This document shows positions 17,056 through 25,383 of a stretch of DNA of 64,000 bases, in pieces (the first letter of the stretch is position 1; the number at the start of each line of letters is the position of its first letter). The notes beneath the pieces are model-generated. The model was not told where the DNA came from. It saw nothing but the letters and a program-made list of their open reading frames with translations, and ran no database searches. Where the stretch lies: assembly GCA_938045445.1 (NCBI GenBank), contig CALIMM010000010.1, positions 27,926 through 91,925 of the forward strand, given 5' to 3'. The stretch comes from an uncultured Candidatus Saccharibacteria bacterium. Lineage in GTDB: Bacteria; Patescibacteriota; Saccharimonadia; Saccharimonadales; Saccharimonadaceae. The position numbers and the translations under genes are program-made.

Positions 17056-17940
17056 ATGAGAAACAGGCAAGAAGGCGGCTTACAGAATAAGTATAGTCTC
17101 GCAGAAAAAATGCGCAAAAAGTATGTCCCTCTGACTGCAGCCATAGCTATGGGCGCTGGTGCTGTGGCAGGCTGTGGCTCTTCTGAAAAAGCACCAGAGA
17201 ATAGAGCACAGTCCGCTCAAACTGCTGTCACTGCCGAAGCAACGTCGTCAGCAACACCAACCGCAAATCCATCCATCAAAGCGCCAGCACGCAACAAGAC
17301 TTCGCAGCCTGAGCGACCTCACTCTACTGACAAAGCAACGGAGATACCATCTTTCCCAGCATCTCCAACCCAATCGCCCGAACAACAATCAGCAGAAAAG
17401 GTCCGGCCTGGCGAAAAGAAGCTGTCTGCAGAAGATAATGAGACTCTTCGTACACGAGTCGATGAAGCGCTAAAAAGCAGGACGAAAATCAATGTCTTAC
17501 GCGGCAGTGTGGTCATTCCGGATTATGAAAACAGAACGAGTAGGGTGTATCATAATATTTTTGTCGGAGATGAGCATGGTAATGTCACAGGTGATATGTC
17601 ACCTGATAAAACCATGACCTTCTATGTGCAGGACCAACAAGGAAACTGGTCTACAGTTGATTTAAAGACTCCAGGCAGCTACAGAATAGACGAGCAAGGC
17701 AATAAAGCAGAGAAACTACCAGTCCAACAAGTAGGGTTTTACACTCAGGAGCAAAATGAACCAGGTAGCAAGCTTGGCGATGTATATGAGGTTCGTAATG
17801 GTAAATTGACTGTTGTAAAGGGCAATTTTTATGAAGGTGTGTTTGAGCCAATGGCATCACCGTTTGATATTGATACTTTGTCTGAAGACCAGAAGACAAT
17901 TAAAGCTATATATGATGCAACACACCAAAAAGTAGGGTAG
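17056..17940 (+). CDS. Putative lipoprotein with Pro/Thr/Ser-rich linker
   Basis: This 294-residue protein has a basic N-terminus and a hydrophobic stretch ending in the lipobox-like A-V-A-G-C (Cys at about residue 40), so membrane anchoring by lipidation is likely. The next about 90 residues are Ala/Thr/Pro/Ser-rich spacer. The rest (about 135-294) is a compact polar domain of unknown function. The long pre-lipobox region is unusual; an internal Met (M-R-K-K-Y-V) about 21 residues in could be the true start, but the strong GAGGAGGA ribosome site supports the first ATG. A short ATCATC/GATGAT hairpin lies in its leader. Confidence 0.75.
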   Translation: MRNRQEGGLQNKYSLAEKMRKKYVPLTAAIAMGAGAVAGCGSSEKAPENRAQSAQTAVTAEATSSATPTANPSIKAPARNKTSQPERPHSTDKATEIPSFPASPTQSPEQQSAEKVRPGEKKLSAEDNETLRTRVDEALKSRTKINVLRGSVVIPDYENRTSRVYHNIFVGDEHGNVTGDMSPDKTMTFYVQDQQGNWSTVDLKTPGSYRIDEQGNKAEKLPVQQVGFYTQEQNEPGSKLGDVYEVRNGKLTVVKGNFYEGVFEPMASPFDIDTLSEDQKTIKAIYDATHQKVG

Positions 17941-18068
17941 AGAGGTTCTTTGTTATAATAAAAAACTTCTTCGTGGTGCTGAGCGGGGCTGTTGCTAGTT
18001 CGCGTTAAGCGATGTTTGGGGTATTGGTGCAAAAGCGCTCTCTCCCTCTTCTCCCTGCACGCAAAATA

Positions 18069-18077
18069 TGGTACAAT
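18069..18077 (+). promoter_or_regulatory. Extended -10 of rplS
   Basis: TGG-TACAAT with a weak -35. Predicted start near 18084 gives a leader of about 37 nt before rplS. Confidence 0.55.
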
Positions 18078-18120
18078 CAATAACTGAATTGTCATCTAAT
18101 AATTAAATAGAGAGAAAGTC

Positions 18121-18642
18121 ATGAGTTTTGCACTGATCCAAAAAGTCAATGACCAGCAGAAGAAGCCTGCCGTTGTTGATGTGCGGAGTGGCGACACAGT
18201 CCGCGTCCACCAAAAAATCAAAGAAGGCAACAAAGAGCGCATCCAGATGTTTGAAGGCGTGGTGATCCGCACTGATAACAAGGGTCAGCACACCAGCCGC
18301 ATTACCGTGCGCAAGATTACCAGCGGTGTGGGGGTAGAGAAGTCGTTCTTGCTGCACAGCCCACTGGTTGAGAAGGTTGAGGTGATGCGCCGCGCTAAGG
18401 TGCGCCGCAACTTCCTGAGCTACCTGCGTGGCCGCAGTGGTAAGTCGGCTCGCCTGACTGCCGTACAGTTCGACCGTGAGGCGGTTAACAACGTGCACGA
18501 TGCTCATGCTGAGGCCGAGGCTGCCCGCCTCAAAGAAGAAAAGGCCAAAGAAGCTGCCGAGAAAAAGGCTGCAGAAGACGCCAAGCAAGCTGAGCTTGAC
18601 GCTAAGGCTGCCGAGGTTGCCGCTCGCCACGAAGCTGCGTAG
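18121..18642 (+). CDS. rplS: 50S ribosomal protein L19 with C-terminal extension
   Basis: Residues 1-115 are a normal L19, which sits at the 30S-50S interface: V-R-S-G-D-T-V-R-V near the start, then E-R-I-Q-M-F-E-G-V-V-I, and the K-V-R-R-x-F-L-S-Y-L-R-G-R-S-G-K-S-A-R-L signature. After this, about 55 residues of Lys/Ala/Glu-rich helix extend the protein to 173, longer than the usual 115-120. Alanine-lysine tails on ribosomal proteins are common in this lineage, as far as I recall. A terminator follows at 18669. Confidence 0.96.
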   Translation: MSFALIQKVNDQQKKPAVVDVRSGDTVRVHQKIKEGNKERIQMFEGVVIRTDNKGQHTSRITVRKITSGVGVEKSFLLHSPLVEKVEVMRRAKVRRNFLSYLRGRSGKSARLTAVQFDREAVNNVHDAHAEAEAARLKEEKAKEAAEKKAAEDAKQAELDAKAAEVAARHEAA

Positions 18643-18668
18643 AATAGCCATCGCGTGAGAGATTTTAT

Positions 18669-18702
18669 ATCCGCCTCTATATACCAGGGGCGGATTTGTA
18701 TG
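18669..18702 (+). terminator. rplS intrinsic terminator
   Basis: ATCCGCCTCT (18669-18678) pairs over 10 bp (one G-T) with AGGGGCGGAT (18686-18695), followed by the T-rich TTGTAT. It lies 27 nt after the rplS stop. Confidence 0.75.
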
Positions 18703-18776
18703 AGGAGAGCTACGCTATTAGTTTGTTTGCTATACCATGATACGCGACAGACCTGTGGCAGCTAAATTGCAGCTGA

Positions 18777-18785
18777 TGTTATACT
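18777..18785 (+). promoter_or_regulatory. Extended -10 of the 161-residue membrane protein gene
   Basis: TGT-TATACT with 7 nt to the ATG at 18793; leaderless geometry. No good -35. Confidence 0.6.
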
Positions 18786-18792
18786 AGATAAT

Positions 18793-19278
18793 ATGAGTAT
18801 CTTTACCATTGTTTCGATTGTTATACCAGTTGTCTTGGCGAGTAGTATACCACCTATCTTGCAGCATTATGGCTATACGCACGAGCGGCGCTACCGTTGG
18901 CTCCTGTACCTGGCGTGTGGGTTGTTCTTTATCTCGTGGTATGTGCCATCACCGTTGATCGATGGGCAAGACACGGCATTTAATACGCACTTCATCGGTG
19001 GTGGGATATTTACCGGCTGCCTGTGGCTCTACCTCAAGCATGCGCTGGATTGGCACCGGTATTGGCTAGTGGAGGCGTTTTCGCTGTTTGCACTGGTGTC
19101 GGCGCTTGGCTGTATGAATGAGCTATTTGAGCTGCTGGTGGCGAAGACTGGTGTGGCCCGCTTGCCACTGGATGATACCAACTGGGATATCGCGGCCAAT
19201 ACTGCTGGGGCACTGCTTGTTTGGCTGGTGTCGCTGGGCGCGATGGGGTGGCAGCGGATAGCTCGCCGTGATACGTAG
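18793..19278 (+). CDS. Polytopic membrane protein, VanZ/DUF2238-like
   Basis: This 161-residue protein has four to five predicted membrane segments (about 5-25, 35-52, 65-85, 92-112, 133-152). A C-terminal loop N-E-L-F-E-L-L...D-T-N-W-D-I-A-A-N-T-A-G-A recalls the E-x-x-D...W-D-x-x-x-N-x-x-G signature of VanZ/DUF2238-type proteins. The function is unknown. It appears to be monocistronic between two terminators. Confidence 0.7.
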   Translation: MSIFTIVSIVIPVVLASSIPPILQHYGYTHERRYRWLLYLACGLFFISWYVPSPLIDGQDTAFNTHFIGGGIFTGCLWLYLKHALDWHRYWLVEAFSLFALVSALGCMNELFELLVAKTGVARLPLDDTNWDIAANTAGALLVWLVSLGAMGWQRIARRDT

Positions 19279-19304
19279 ACAGCTGAATAACTCGGCACAA
19301 GAAT

Positions 19305-19333
19305 AAAGCCACCGCTTGAGGGTGGCTTTTATA
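19305..19333. terminator. Bidirectional intrinsic terminator
   Basis: AAAGCCACC (19305-19313) pairs with GGTGGCTTT (19321-19329), followed by T-residues on the plus strand and preceded by A-residues that serve the minus-strand gene ending at 19353. Confidence 0.85.
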
Positions 19334-19352
19334 CTTCGTATACGAGATGCTA

Positions 19353-19562
19353 TTACTTTGTCTTGCGAGATTCTGCTTGCTCGGTGAGAACGGCGCGAAT
19401 CGCCTCGAGATTTTCGTCGATTGCGGCCACATGCCGCTTGATCTGCTTGGTGCGTCGGCCCTGCCGGACAACCCAACAAATGCCACAGATGAGCAAGATA
19501 AAATACACGACGTTAAGTGCGACTGCTAGTATGAGGAGTGGTGCTGGCCCGGTGATTTCCAT
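19353..19562 (-). CDS. Small single-span membrane protein
   Basis: This 69-residue protein has a Leu/Val/Ile membrane segment (about residues 7-33), a basic patch (R-Q-G-R-R-T-K-Q) and a charged amphipathic tail that could form a coiled coil. No family was recognised. The frame extends upstream without a sensible protein; the ATG at 19562 was chosen because the product is then a clean membrane protein and AAAGGAT lies about 14 nt upstream. Confidence 0.55.
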   Translation of the reverse strand: MEITGPAPLLILAVALNVVYFILLICGICWVVRQGRRTKQIKRHVAAIDENLEAIRAVLTEQAESRKTK

Positions 19563-19632
19563 GGTGGGTATGAATGATCCTTTCGTGTTAATGCTGTATG
19601 GTTTGGTGCTGTATCTTTTGCGAGGGTGAGTG

Positions 19633-19983
19633 CTATAGTACGCACTGCCAGGTTGGCTGAGCCTGCTGATGGCTAAGGACGGCGCGCGTGCCATGGTGGT
19701 GAGCCGTGCAATATGCCTGCATATTGAGGCTGCCCTTGGCTGTGAAGGTAAAGCCTGAGAAGAGCGATATCGAGTAGGTGAGGTCGTAGCACGACCACCC
19801 GTATGGGTTGCTCTTATCAAGCGTATACGCACCTGTATGATGCTGATGTGTGCATACCTCGTGTGGCTGTATGGTATGCACTGGCACTGCTGCAACTGGC
19901 TTAGTAGGGACGCCAGCGCATCCAGCAATGGCACAGGCAAACACCCCGGTAGCAAACAGCGTGTGCCAAAGCGTTTTTGTCAT
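19633..19983 (-). CDS. Small putative lipoprotein
   Basis: This 116-residue protein has a signal sequence M-T-K-T-L-W-H-T-L-F-A-T-G-V-F-A and lipobox A-I-A-G-C (Cys about residue 22). The mature part is His- and Cys-rich (four more Cys, several His), which suggests disulfides or metal binding outside the cell. A strong ribosome site AAGGAGGA lies 4 nt before the ATG. The function is unknown. Confidence 0.72.
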   Translation of the reverse strand: MTKTLWHTLFATGVFACAIAGCAGVPTKPVAAVPVHTIQPHEVCTHQHHTGAYTLDKSNPYGWSCYDLTYSISLFSGFTFTAKGSLNMQAYCTAHHHGTRAVLSHQQAQPTWQCVL

Positions 19984-20219
19984 ACTCCTCCTTGTGATGA
20001 AGTAATAGTTGCTAAGCCGAAGGCTTGCCCTGATTGTAATTGATTAGCTACGCTCTCGCAACAGAAAATAGGCGAATCAGCAAGAAGCACGAACAAGAAC
20101 AGAGCTAAAGGTTGTATATTATACATCACTATGTTGTTTGACAATATGGGGGAGTAGCTGTTGGTGTGGCGAAGCTAAACGAGTATGAAGATCGGCAGTG
20201 TGCGCTATGCCATAAAATA

Positions 20220-20228
20220 TGAGACAAT
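20220..20228 (+). promoter_or_regulatory. Extended -10 of rnhB-yraN
   Basis: TGA-GACAAT with 6 nt to the ATG at 20235. The first base departs from consensus, but the spacing matches the other start-proximal promoters here. Confidence 0.4.
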
Positions 20229-20234
20229 CGTAGT

Positions 20235-21209
20235 ATGATACTCGGGATTGACGAAGTCGGGCGTGGGCCATGGGCTGGGCCGCTGGTGGTTGGCGCAGTG
20301 GTGCTGGGTGGTGCGGCAATAGATGGGCTAGACGACAGCAAGAAATTGACGAAAAAGCGCCGCGAAGCCCTTGCTCAACTCATTCAAGAGCAGGCGGCGG
20401 CGTATGCGCTTGGTTGGGTAAGTGCGGCAGAGCTGGATGACACAGGGATGAGCGAAGCCCTCCGCCTAGCAACGCGGCGAGCGGTAGAGGCTGTGCAGCA
20501 GCAATGCCGCGAGCAAGCTATTACGCTCACGGAGATTGTGATCGATGGTAAGGTGAACTTCTTGGCTGGGACGGCGCTAGAACAGTACGTTACGATGCTG
20601 CCTAAGGCGGATGCATTGGTGTCGAGTGTTTCGGCGGCATCGATCATCGCCAAGGTGGCGCGCGACCAGTATATGGCTGAGCAAGATGCATTCTACCCTG
20701 ACTATGGTTTTGCGGCGCATGCTGGCTATGGCACAGCGCAGCACCGAGCGGCGATTGCTACCCATGGAGTGACGCCGCTGCATCGGCTCAGCTTCAAGCC
20801 ACTCCAGTATTACCGCAATGATAGCCCTCACTCAGCAGACCAAGCACACACCACGCAGCAAGCTGATACGACGACCACACGTGGCCATGCTGGCGAAACG
20901 GCTGCGGCAGACGCCTTGCAGCAGCGCGGCCATCAGATTGTGGCGCGCAACTGGCGGACGAAATATTGTGAGATCGATATTATCTCGAAGTGTGGCGACA
21001 CGCTGTATTTTGCTGAGGTAAAGCACCGCACGGATGACTATGCGGGCGATGGCCTCGCAGCGATTACCCGTAAGAAGCGCAACCAAATGCACTATGCCGC
21101 GCGGTTCTATGCGCACCACGAGCACATCACCACTATGAATCTCCAGCTCATTGCGATTGCTACTAGTGGCAGTCCGCCGCGGGTGGTGCGAATTGAAGTT
21201 GTTGAGTAG
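20235..21209 (+). CDS. rnhB: RNase HII fused to a YraN-type nuclease-fold domain
   Basis: This is one 324-residue frame with two domains. Residues 1-200 are RNase HII, which removes RNA from RNA-DNA hybrids: D6-E7-x-G-R-G, the D-D-S-K-K-L-T segment, I-D-G near residue 103 and D-A near 122 supply the acidic active site. After a Thr/Gln/His linker (about 200-215), residues 216-324 are UPF0102/YraN: G-H-A-G-E-T-A-A, then C-E-I-D-I-I near 246 and F-A-E-V-K near 261, a PD-(D/E)xK-like nuclease core. rnhB and yraN are often neighbours in bacteria; here they are fused. No internal stop or frameshift was found. Confidence 0.92.
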   Translation: MILGIDEVGRGPWAGPLVVGAVVLGGAAIDGLDDSKKLTKKRREALAQLIQEQAAAYALGWVSAAELDDTGMSEALRLATRRAVEAVQQQCREQAITLTEIVIDGKVNFLAGTALEQYVTMLPKADALVSSVSAASIIAKVARDQYMAEQDAFYPDYGFAAHAGYGTAQHRAAIATHGVTPLHRLSFKPLQYYRNDSPHSADQAHTTQQADTTTTRGHAGETAAADALQQRGHQIVARNWRTKYCEIDIISKCGDTLYFAEVKHRTDDYAGDGLAAITRKKRNQMHYAARFYAHHEHITTMNLQLIAIATSGSPPRVVRIEVVE

Positions 21210-21378
21210 TGATGGTTTTGTGACTTAAGCTACATAGATCTATAGCTTTTTCTGTGCGATTACACCTTCTCACTGCTTCACTCGGTAGAGTGCAAGAATT
21301 CTCTGTTTTCTGACAGATTAGCTTACACCGGTAAAAGCCAATAGTACTGGGAAATGCAAGTGCACGGTTCGCGCCTCG

Positions 21379-23904
21379 CTATACCTTTGTGAGTGCTGCC
21401 ACAACCGCTGGGCCTTCGCGCTCAATGAGTTCGACGCGGGCGGTGATGTCTGTAATGCCCATATCTATCACGCGGGTGAGGGCTGGCTCATTGCGCAGCG
21501 GCGCAAAGAAACGCTGATACTCACTCAGCTGCTGGCGCGAAGCGAGGATGTTGCCGGCATAGCGGGGGAAGTAATCGAAGCTCTTGTCACTACCAAAATG
21601 CTGCTCGACCCATGGCCAATTATCTTGCAGCCATTGCCACGTAGCGTCACGTGCATCGCGGTTGCGCAGCAGGTAAACAAACCAAAAGACGGTATCTTGG
21701 GTGCGGACTGTCTCGGTATCCATCATGAGAGCAAGGAGCTTGCGAATACTCGCGGCGTCGCGCGTGCTCGTTACGGCGCTGGCGATATCTTGACGGAGGT
21801 CGCTGCTGGCGGTTGCTCGATAGTGTGCCAGAAGTTCATCAATCAGCGGCTGTGGCTGCTGGCTGTGGCGGACAACACTACTAGCAATCAGGCTGCGTAG
21901 CTCGCTATCGAGAGCCAATAGGCCGCCCGCTGCATAGCGCTGCTGCGCCTCAGCAATCACCGCAGGTTGCTCGCTGTAGAGCATGTGCGCGATGATCGTC
22001 GATCGCAGCTTGGTGTCATTCTCAGGCTCACCAGGGCGCGTACTCCAGCCAAGGCGATCATAACTCTGCTGGGCAAGCTGGCCCACAAACTGCCGCAGTG
22101 CCTGCTCGGCAGCGCTATGTGGCTCAACGAAGAGCTTGAGATGGGCAACCACTGACGACATCACGCTCCAGACATGCTCGTCTGTCTCATTGCGGTAAGC
22201 GTCAAGGAGGGTGAGTAAGCTGGCGCTCGATACGCGGCCACTCCACGCTAGCAACAGCTGCTGGGTGAGCAAGAGTGAGCGATCGACGACCGATAGCTCA
22301 CCGCGCCGCACCTGGGCAAGCAAACGCTCTAGCAGTACGTCATCATACTGAGTGATGAAGTGCGAGACATTGCCACGATTGAGAAGGAGTGGCTCATCTA
22401 GGCTGCACTCTACTACTGTGCGCTGCGTGGTGAGCAGTGCTGGAATAGCTGGTGATGAGCTATGAAGGGGGATCTGCCAAGTAGTGTCATCGGCTGCGTG
22501 TGGGCCAATAAAGAAACGCTGTTGCTCAAGCATGAGCTGCGAGCCGCTATGCGAGACTGCAACGACTGGGTAGCCAGGAGTGCGAATCCAATGGTTCATC
22601 AGTGCGGCAACATCGCGTCCGCTGGCTTGACTCAGCGCGTGCCATAGGTCATCACCCTCGGCATTGCCATAGGCGTGGGTGGCGAAGTATGTCTGCAGAC
22701 CAGTGCGAAAGGCGTCTTCGCCCAGCCAATGCATGAGCATGTAGAGGAGGCGCCCACCCTTAGCATAGACAATCGCCCCGTCAAAGAGCGTGCTAATTTC
22801 ATCCGGATGATGAACAGCTGTTTGGACTGGTTGCACGCCATCAATCGCATCACGGCCAAAGGCCAGCGCGCCCTCGTGGTTGCAAAAGTCTGTCCATACG
22901 TGCCACTCGGGGTGGATGGCATCGACTGCCAGATATTCCATCATGTTGGCAAAGCTCTCGTTGAGCCAGAGGTTATCCCACCACTTCATCGTCACGAGAT
23001 TGCCAAACCACTGGTGGCTGAGCTCGTGGCTAATGACGGTGGCAATGTATTGCTTATCGGCGATGGTCGTCGTGGTTGGATCGGCTAGCAGGGCAGACTC
23101 ACGGTAGGTGATGAGCCCCCAGTTCTCCATTGCACCGCTGCTAAAATCTGGTACTGCAACGTGATCGGATTTAGGTAAGGGGTAGGGCGTGTCGAAGTAT
23201 TCATTAAAGAACTCAATCGAGCGGATGGCATGCTCAAGGGCGAAATTGAGGCTGGCGGGGGCTTGCGCTGGTGTGGCCCAGACGGACACTTCCACGCCAT
23301 CTTTTGTTTGGCCAGTGATGTGCTGCAACTCACCCATCACGAGCGCCACCAGGTAGGTGCTCATGCGCGGCGTCTGGGCGAAGGTAGTGGTGAGTCGGCC
23401 ATCTGCTTCCTGCTGCGACTGGACGGGCATATTGCCAAGCACCGCGATGCCTGGCTCAGTTGTGACGGTTATGTCGAAGGTCGCTTTGGCAGCAGGCTCA
23501 TCAATACACGGGAAGACCTCGCGCGCATGATGACTCTCGAACTGTGTCATAAGCAATTCCTTCTTCGCACCATCATGCTGATAATAACAGGGGTAGATAC
23601 CGTGGAGTGAGTCAGTAATGGCTGCTTCGTAGGCGAGGGTGATGGTGTGAGTACCTGCACTTAGCGTTGGCACGTGCAGCGAGATCTCGTCCTCATTATG
23701 CTCCACAGAGGCCGGCTGGCCGTCGATCGTCGCGCTGGTGATCGTGAGGTCTTTGGCGTGGAGCTTAATTGGTGTATTGGCCTGCGTCGTCTCGCCAGTG
23801 ATTGTCACTTGCCCTGTGAAGTGCCGCTGCTGGCGATCGATATCCAGCGTCAGCTGATAGTGAGTTGGTATAAAAAAGTCGATGAGATGAGTAACCTGTT
23901 GCAT
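21379..23904 (-). CDS. M1-family zinc aminopeptidase
   Basis: This 841-residue peptidase releases N-terminal amino acids from peptides. It has the substrate motif G-A-M-E-N near residue 256 and the zinc motif H-E-L-S-H near 291 with the third ligand Glu 19 residues later in L-N-E-S-F-A. An N-terminal beta domain precedes them, and a C-terminal ERAP1/PepN-type helical domain follows (about 520-840). No signal peptide is seen, so it is probably cytoplasmic and serves peptide recycling. The ATG at 23904 is preferred over an upstream frame extension because TATACT ends 6 nt before it. Confidence 0.95.
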   Translation of the reverse strand: MQQVTHLIDFFIPTHYQLTLDIDRQQRHFTGQVTITGETTQANTPIKLHAKDLTITSATIDGQPASVEHNEDEISLHVPTLSAGTHTITLAYEAAITDSLHGIYPCYYQHDGAKKELLMTQFESHHAREVFPCIDEPAAKATFDITVTTEPGIAVLGNMPVQSQQEADGRLTTTFAQTPRMSTYLVALVMGELQHITGQTKDGVEVSVWATPAQAPASLNFALEHAIRSIEFFNEYFDTPYPLPKSDHVAVPDFSSGAMENWGLITYRESALLADPTTTTIADKQYIATVISHELSHQWFGNLVTMKWWDNLWLNESFANMMEYLAVDAIHPEWHVWTDFCNHEGALAFGRDAIDGVQPVQTAVHHPDEISTLFDGAIVYAKGGRLLYMLMHWLGEDAFRTGLQTYFATHAYGNAEGDDLWHALSQASGRDVAALMNHWIRTPGYPVVAVSHSGSQLMLEQQRFFIGPHAADDTTWQIPLHSSSPAIPALLTTQRTVVECSLDEPLLLNRGNVSHFITQYDDVLLERLLAQVRRGELSVVDRSLLLTQQLLLAWSGRVSSASLLTLLDAYRNETDEHVWSVMSSVVAHLKLFVEPHSAAEQALRQFVGQLAQQSYDRLGWSTRPGEPENDTKLRSTIIAHMLYSEQPAVIAEAQQRYAAGGLLALDSELRSLIASSVVRHSQQPQPLIDELLAHYRATASSDLRQDIASAVTSTRDAASIRKLLALMMDTETVRTQDTVFWFVYLLRNRDARDATWQWLQDNWPWVEQHFGSDKSFDYFPRYAGNILASRQQLSEYQRFFAPLRNEPALTRVIDMGITDITARVELIEREGPAVVAALTKV

Positions 23905-23910
23905 AAAACT

Positions 23911-23916
23911 AGTATA
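23911..23916 (-). promoter_or_regulatory. -10 of the M1 aminopeptidase gene
   Basis: TATACT on the minus strand, 6 nt before the ATG at 23904; leaderless geometry. Divergent from 23953-23961. Confidence 0.6.
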
Positions 23917-23952
23917 CCGGAATGTGCATGAGCCTACCAAAAATTGACCCTA

Positions 23953-23961
23953 TGCTATGAT
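23953..23961 (+). promoter_or_regulatory. Extended -10 of the HNH nuclease gene
   Basis: TGC-TATGAT ending 6 nt before the ATG at 23968, which decides between three nearby in-frame candidate starts. Confidence 0.6.
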
Positions 23962-23967
23962 ATGACT

Positions 23968-24645
23968 ATGGAATATCGCCGTCGCCGCGTCATCACGATG
24001 TTTTTGCTCGCTGGTATTGTCATTGTTGCGCTCGCGATATATGCAGCGTGGCAGTTAGCGCAGTCAAGCCACTCGCCACAGGGCAACGGCGAGGCATTGG
24101 CAACACTGGAGGCATTGCCCGTTAAGGGCCGTGCACCTAAGACTGGGTATGCGCGTAGCCAATTTGGTGCGGGCTGGGCAACGACGAGTGGCTGCGATAC
24201 GCGCAATATCATCCTTGCGCGCGACCTCAAGCAGGCGGTGGTGAGTGGTAACTGTAAAGTAGCGAGTGGTCAGCTCGACGACCCATACACAGGCAAGCGC
24301 ATCACCTTCCAGCGAGGGAGCGGCACGAGTACTGCAGTGCAGATCGACCACGTTGTGGCTCTCAGTAATGCCTGGCAAACCGGTGCACAGCAGCTCAGTA
24401 GCGAGCAGCGGCAGCAGCTTGCTAATGATCCACTTGAGCTTCTGGCGGTTGATGGCTCGGCCAACCAGCAAAAGGGCGATGGTGATGCTGCAACGTGGCT
24501 GCCTAGCCATAAGCCGTTTCGCTGCCAATACATCGCTCGGCAGATTGCCATCAAGCGCAAATATCACCTCTGGGTCACCTCGGGCGAAAAAGCCGCCATG
24601 CAGCGCGTCCTTGCTACGTGCCCTGGGCAGGGAGTACCTGGCTAA
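23968..24645 (+). CDS. Membrane-anchored or secreted HNH (DUF1524-type) nuclease
   Basis: This 225-residue protein starts with a basic M-E-Y-R-R-R-R and a hydrophobic signal-anchor (about residues 10-30), so the nuclease domain faces outside. The domain has T-S-G-C-D-T-R-N near 70 and V-Q-I-D-H-V-V-A-L near 125, the D-H core of the beta-beta-alpha metal fold. It then has N-D-P-x-E-L near 150 and a K-P...C-x-Y segment, as in the GmrSD-C/DUF1524 family of exported nucleases. Nucleic-acid scavenging from a host or the surroundings fits an organism without nucleotide biosynthesis. It overlaps the next gene by one base. Confidence 0.85.
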   Translation: MEYRRRRVITMFLLAGIVIVALAIYAAWQLAQSSHSPQGNGEALATLEALPVKGRAPKTGYARSQFGAGWATTSGCDTRNIILARDLKQAVVSGNCKVASGQLDDPYTGKRITFQRGSGTSTAVQIDHVVALSNAWQTGAQQLSSEQRQQLANDPLELLAVDGSANQQKGDGDAATWLPSHKPFRCQYIARQIAIKRKYHLWVTSGEKAAMQRVLATCPGQGVPG

Positions 24646-25280
24646 TGCAGCCGAAGCTTATTGTATTCGACCTCAATCACACCTTGATCCGCGACAACTC
24701 GTGGCGCAATCTTAATCTCGCCATGGGTATCACGCCAGAAGAGGATGCCGCCTTGATGGCACGCGCCGCCCGGGGTGAGATAACCGATGCCGAGGGCCAA
24801 GCCTGGCTGTTGCAGCGCTACCAGCAGCGGGGCGACTGCCACAGAGAGGCGGTGCAGCGTGTCCTCAGTCAGTACACCTATATGCCACATGCTCAAATGG
24901 TCGTTGCGGCGCTCCAAGCGCGGGGCTACCGCGTGGCCATCAACTCTGGTGCGATGGATATCTTGGTGAGCATGGTAGCAGAGCAGCTTGGCGTCGCACT
25001 TTGGCGGGCGAGCAATCATTTTATATTTGATAACCACGACATGCTGTGTCGGATTGATGCACCAGATAGCGATGCAGCGGCCAAGCTACAGCAGCTCCGC
25101 GAGCTAGCTGCCGAGCAGCAGGCTTCGCTGAGCGACTGCCTGGTGGTGGGCGATGGAGCGAACGACCTACCACTCTTTGCCGCGACAGGCAATGGGGTAG
25201 CCTTTGCTGACTCACCCGCTGCTAGGCACGCACGATGGGTTATCGCCGACCTCCGTGATGTGTTGACGATTGTTGAATAA
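24645..25280 (+). CDS. HAD-superfamily protein with altered DxD motif
   Basis: This 211-residue HAD protein resembles SerB/IB-type phosphatases. Motif 1 reads F8-D9-L-N11-H-T13, so the nucleophile Asp is kept but the second Asp is Asn. Motif II is I-N-S-G-A (about residue 105) and motif III/IV is V-G-D-G-A-N-D-L (about 167). The helical cap lies between residues 15 and 85. Its ATG overlaps the nuclease stop (TAATG). The substrate is unknown, and phosphatase activity may be weakened by the Asn. Confidence 0.82.
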   Translation: MQPKLIVFDLNHTLIRDNSWRNLNLAMGITPEEDAALMARAARGEITDAEGQAWLLQRYQQRGDCHREAVQRVLSQYTYMPHAQMVVAALQARGYRVAINSGAMDILVSMVAEQLGVALWRASNHFIFDNHDMLCRIDAPDSDAAAKLQQLRELAAEQQASLSDCLVVGDGANDLPLFAATGNGVAFADSPAARHARWVIADLRDVLTIVE

Positions 25281-25298
25281 GAACTTCCGCCATTCCAT

Positions 25299-25327
25299 TT
25301 GACATCCTTCGCGCTATCCGCTACACT
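25299..25327 (+). promoter_or_regulatory. nusA promoter
   Basis: TTGACA (25299-25304), 17 nt, TACACT (25322-25327). Near-consensus, with a predicted start around 25334. Confidence 0.75.
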
Positions 25328-25340
25328 GATGGGTAGATAT

Positions 25341-25364
25341 CCGGCCGGCAGGTCGGAGTTTTTC
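25341..25364 (+). terminator. Attenuator-like hairpin in the nusA leader
   Basis: CCGGCC (25341-25346) pairs with GGTCGG (25351-25356, one G-T) over a 4-nt loop, then A-G and five T. It lies between the promoter and the nusA ribosome site AAAGGAG. Its position suggests premature termination that NusA itself could influence. Confidence 0.6.
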
Positions 25365-25383
25365 ATAGAAAGGAGTATATAAT

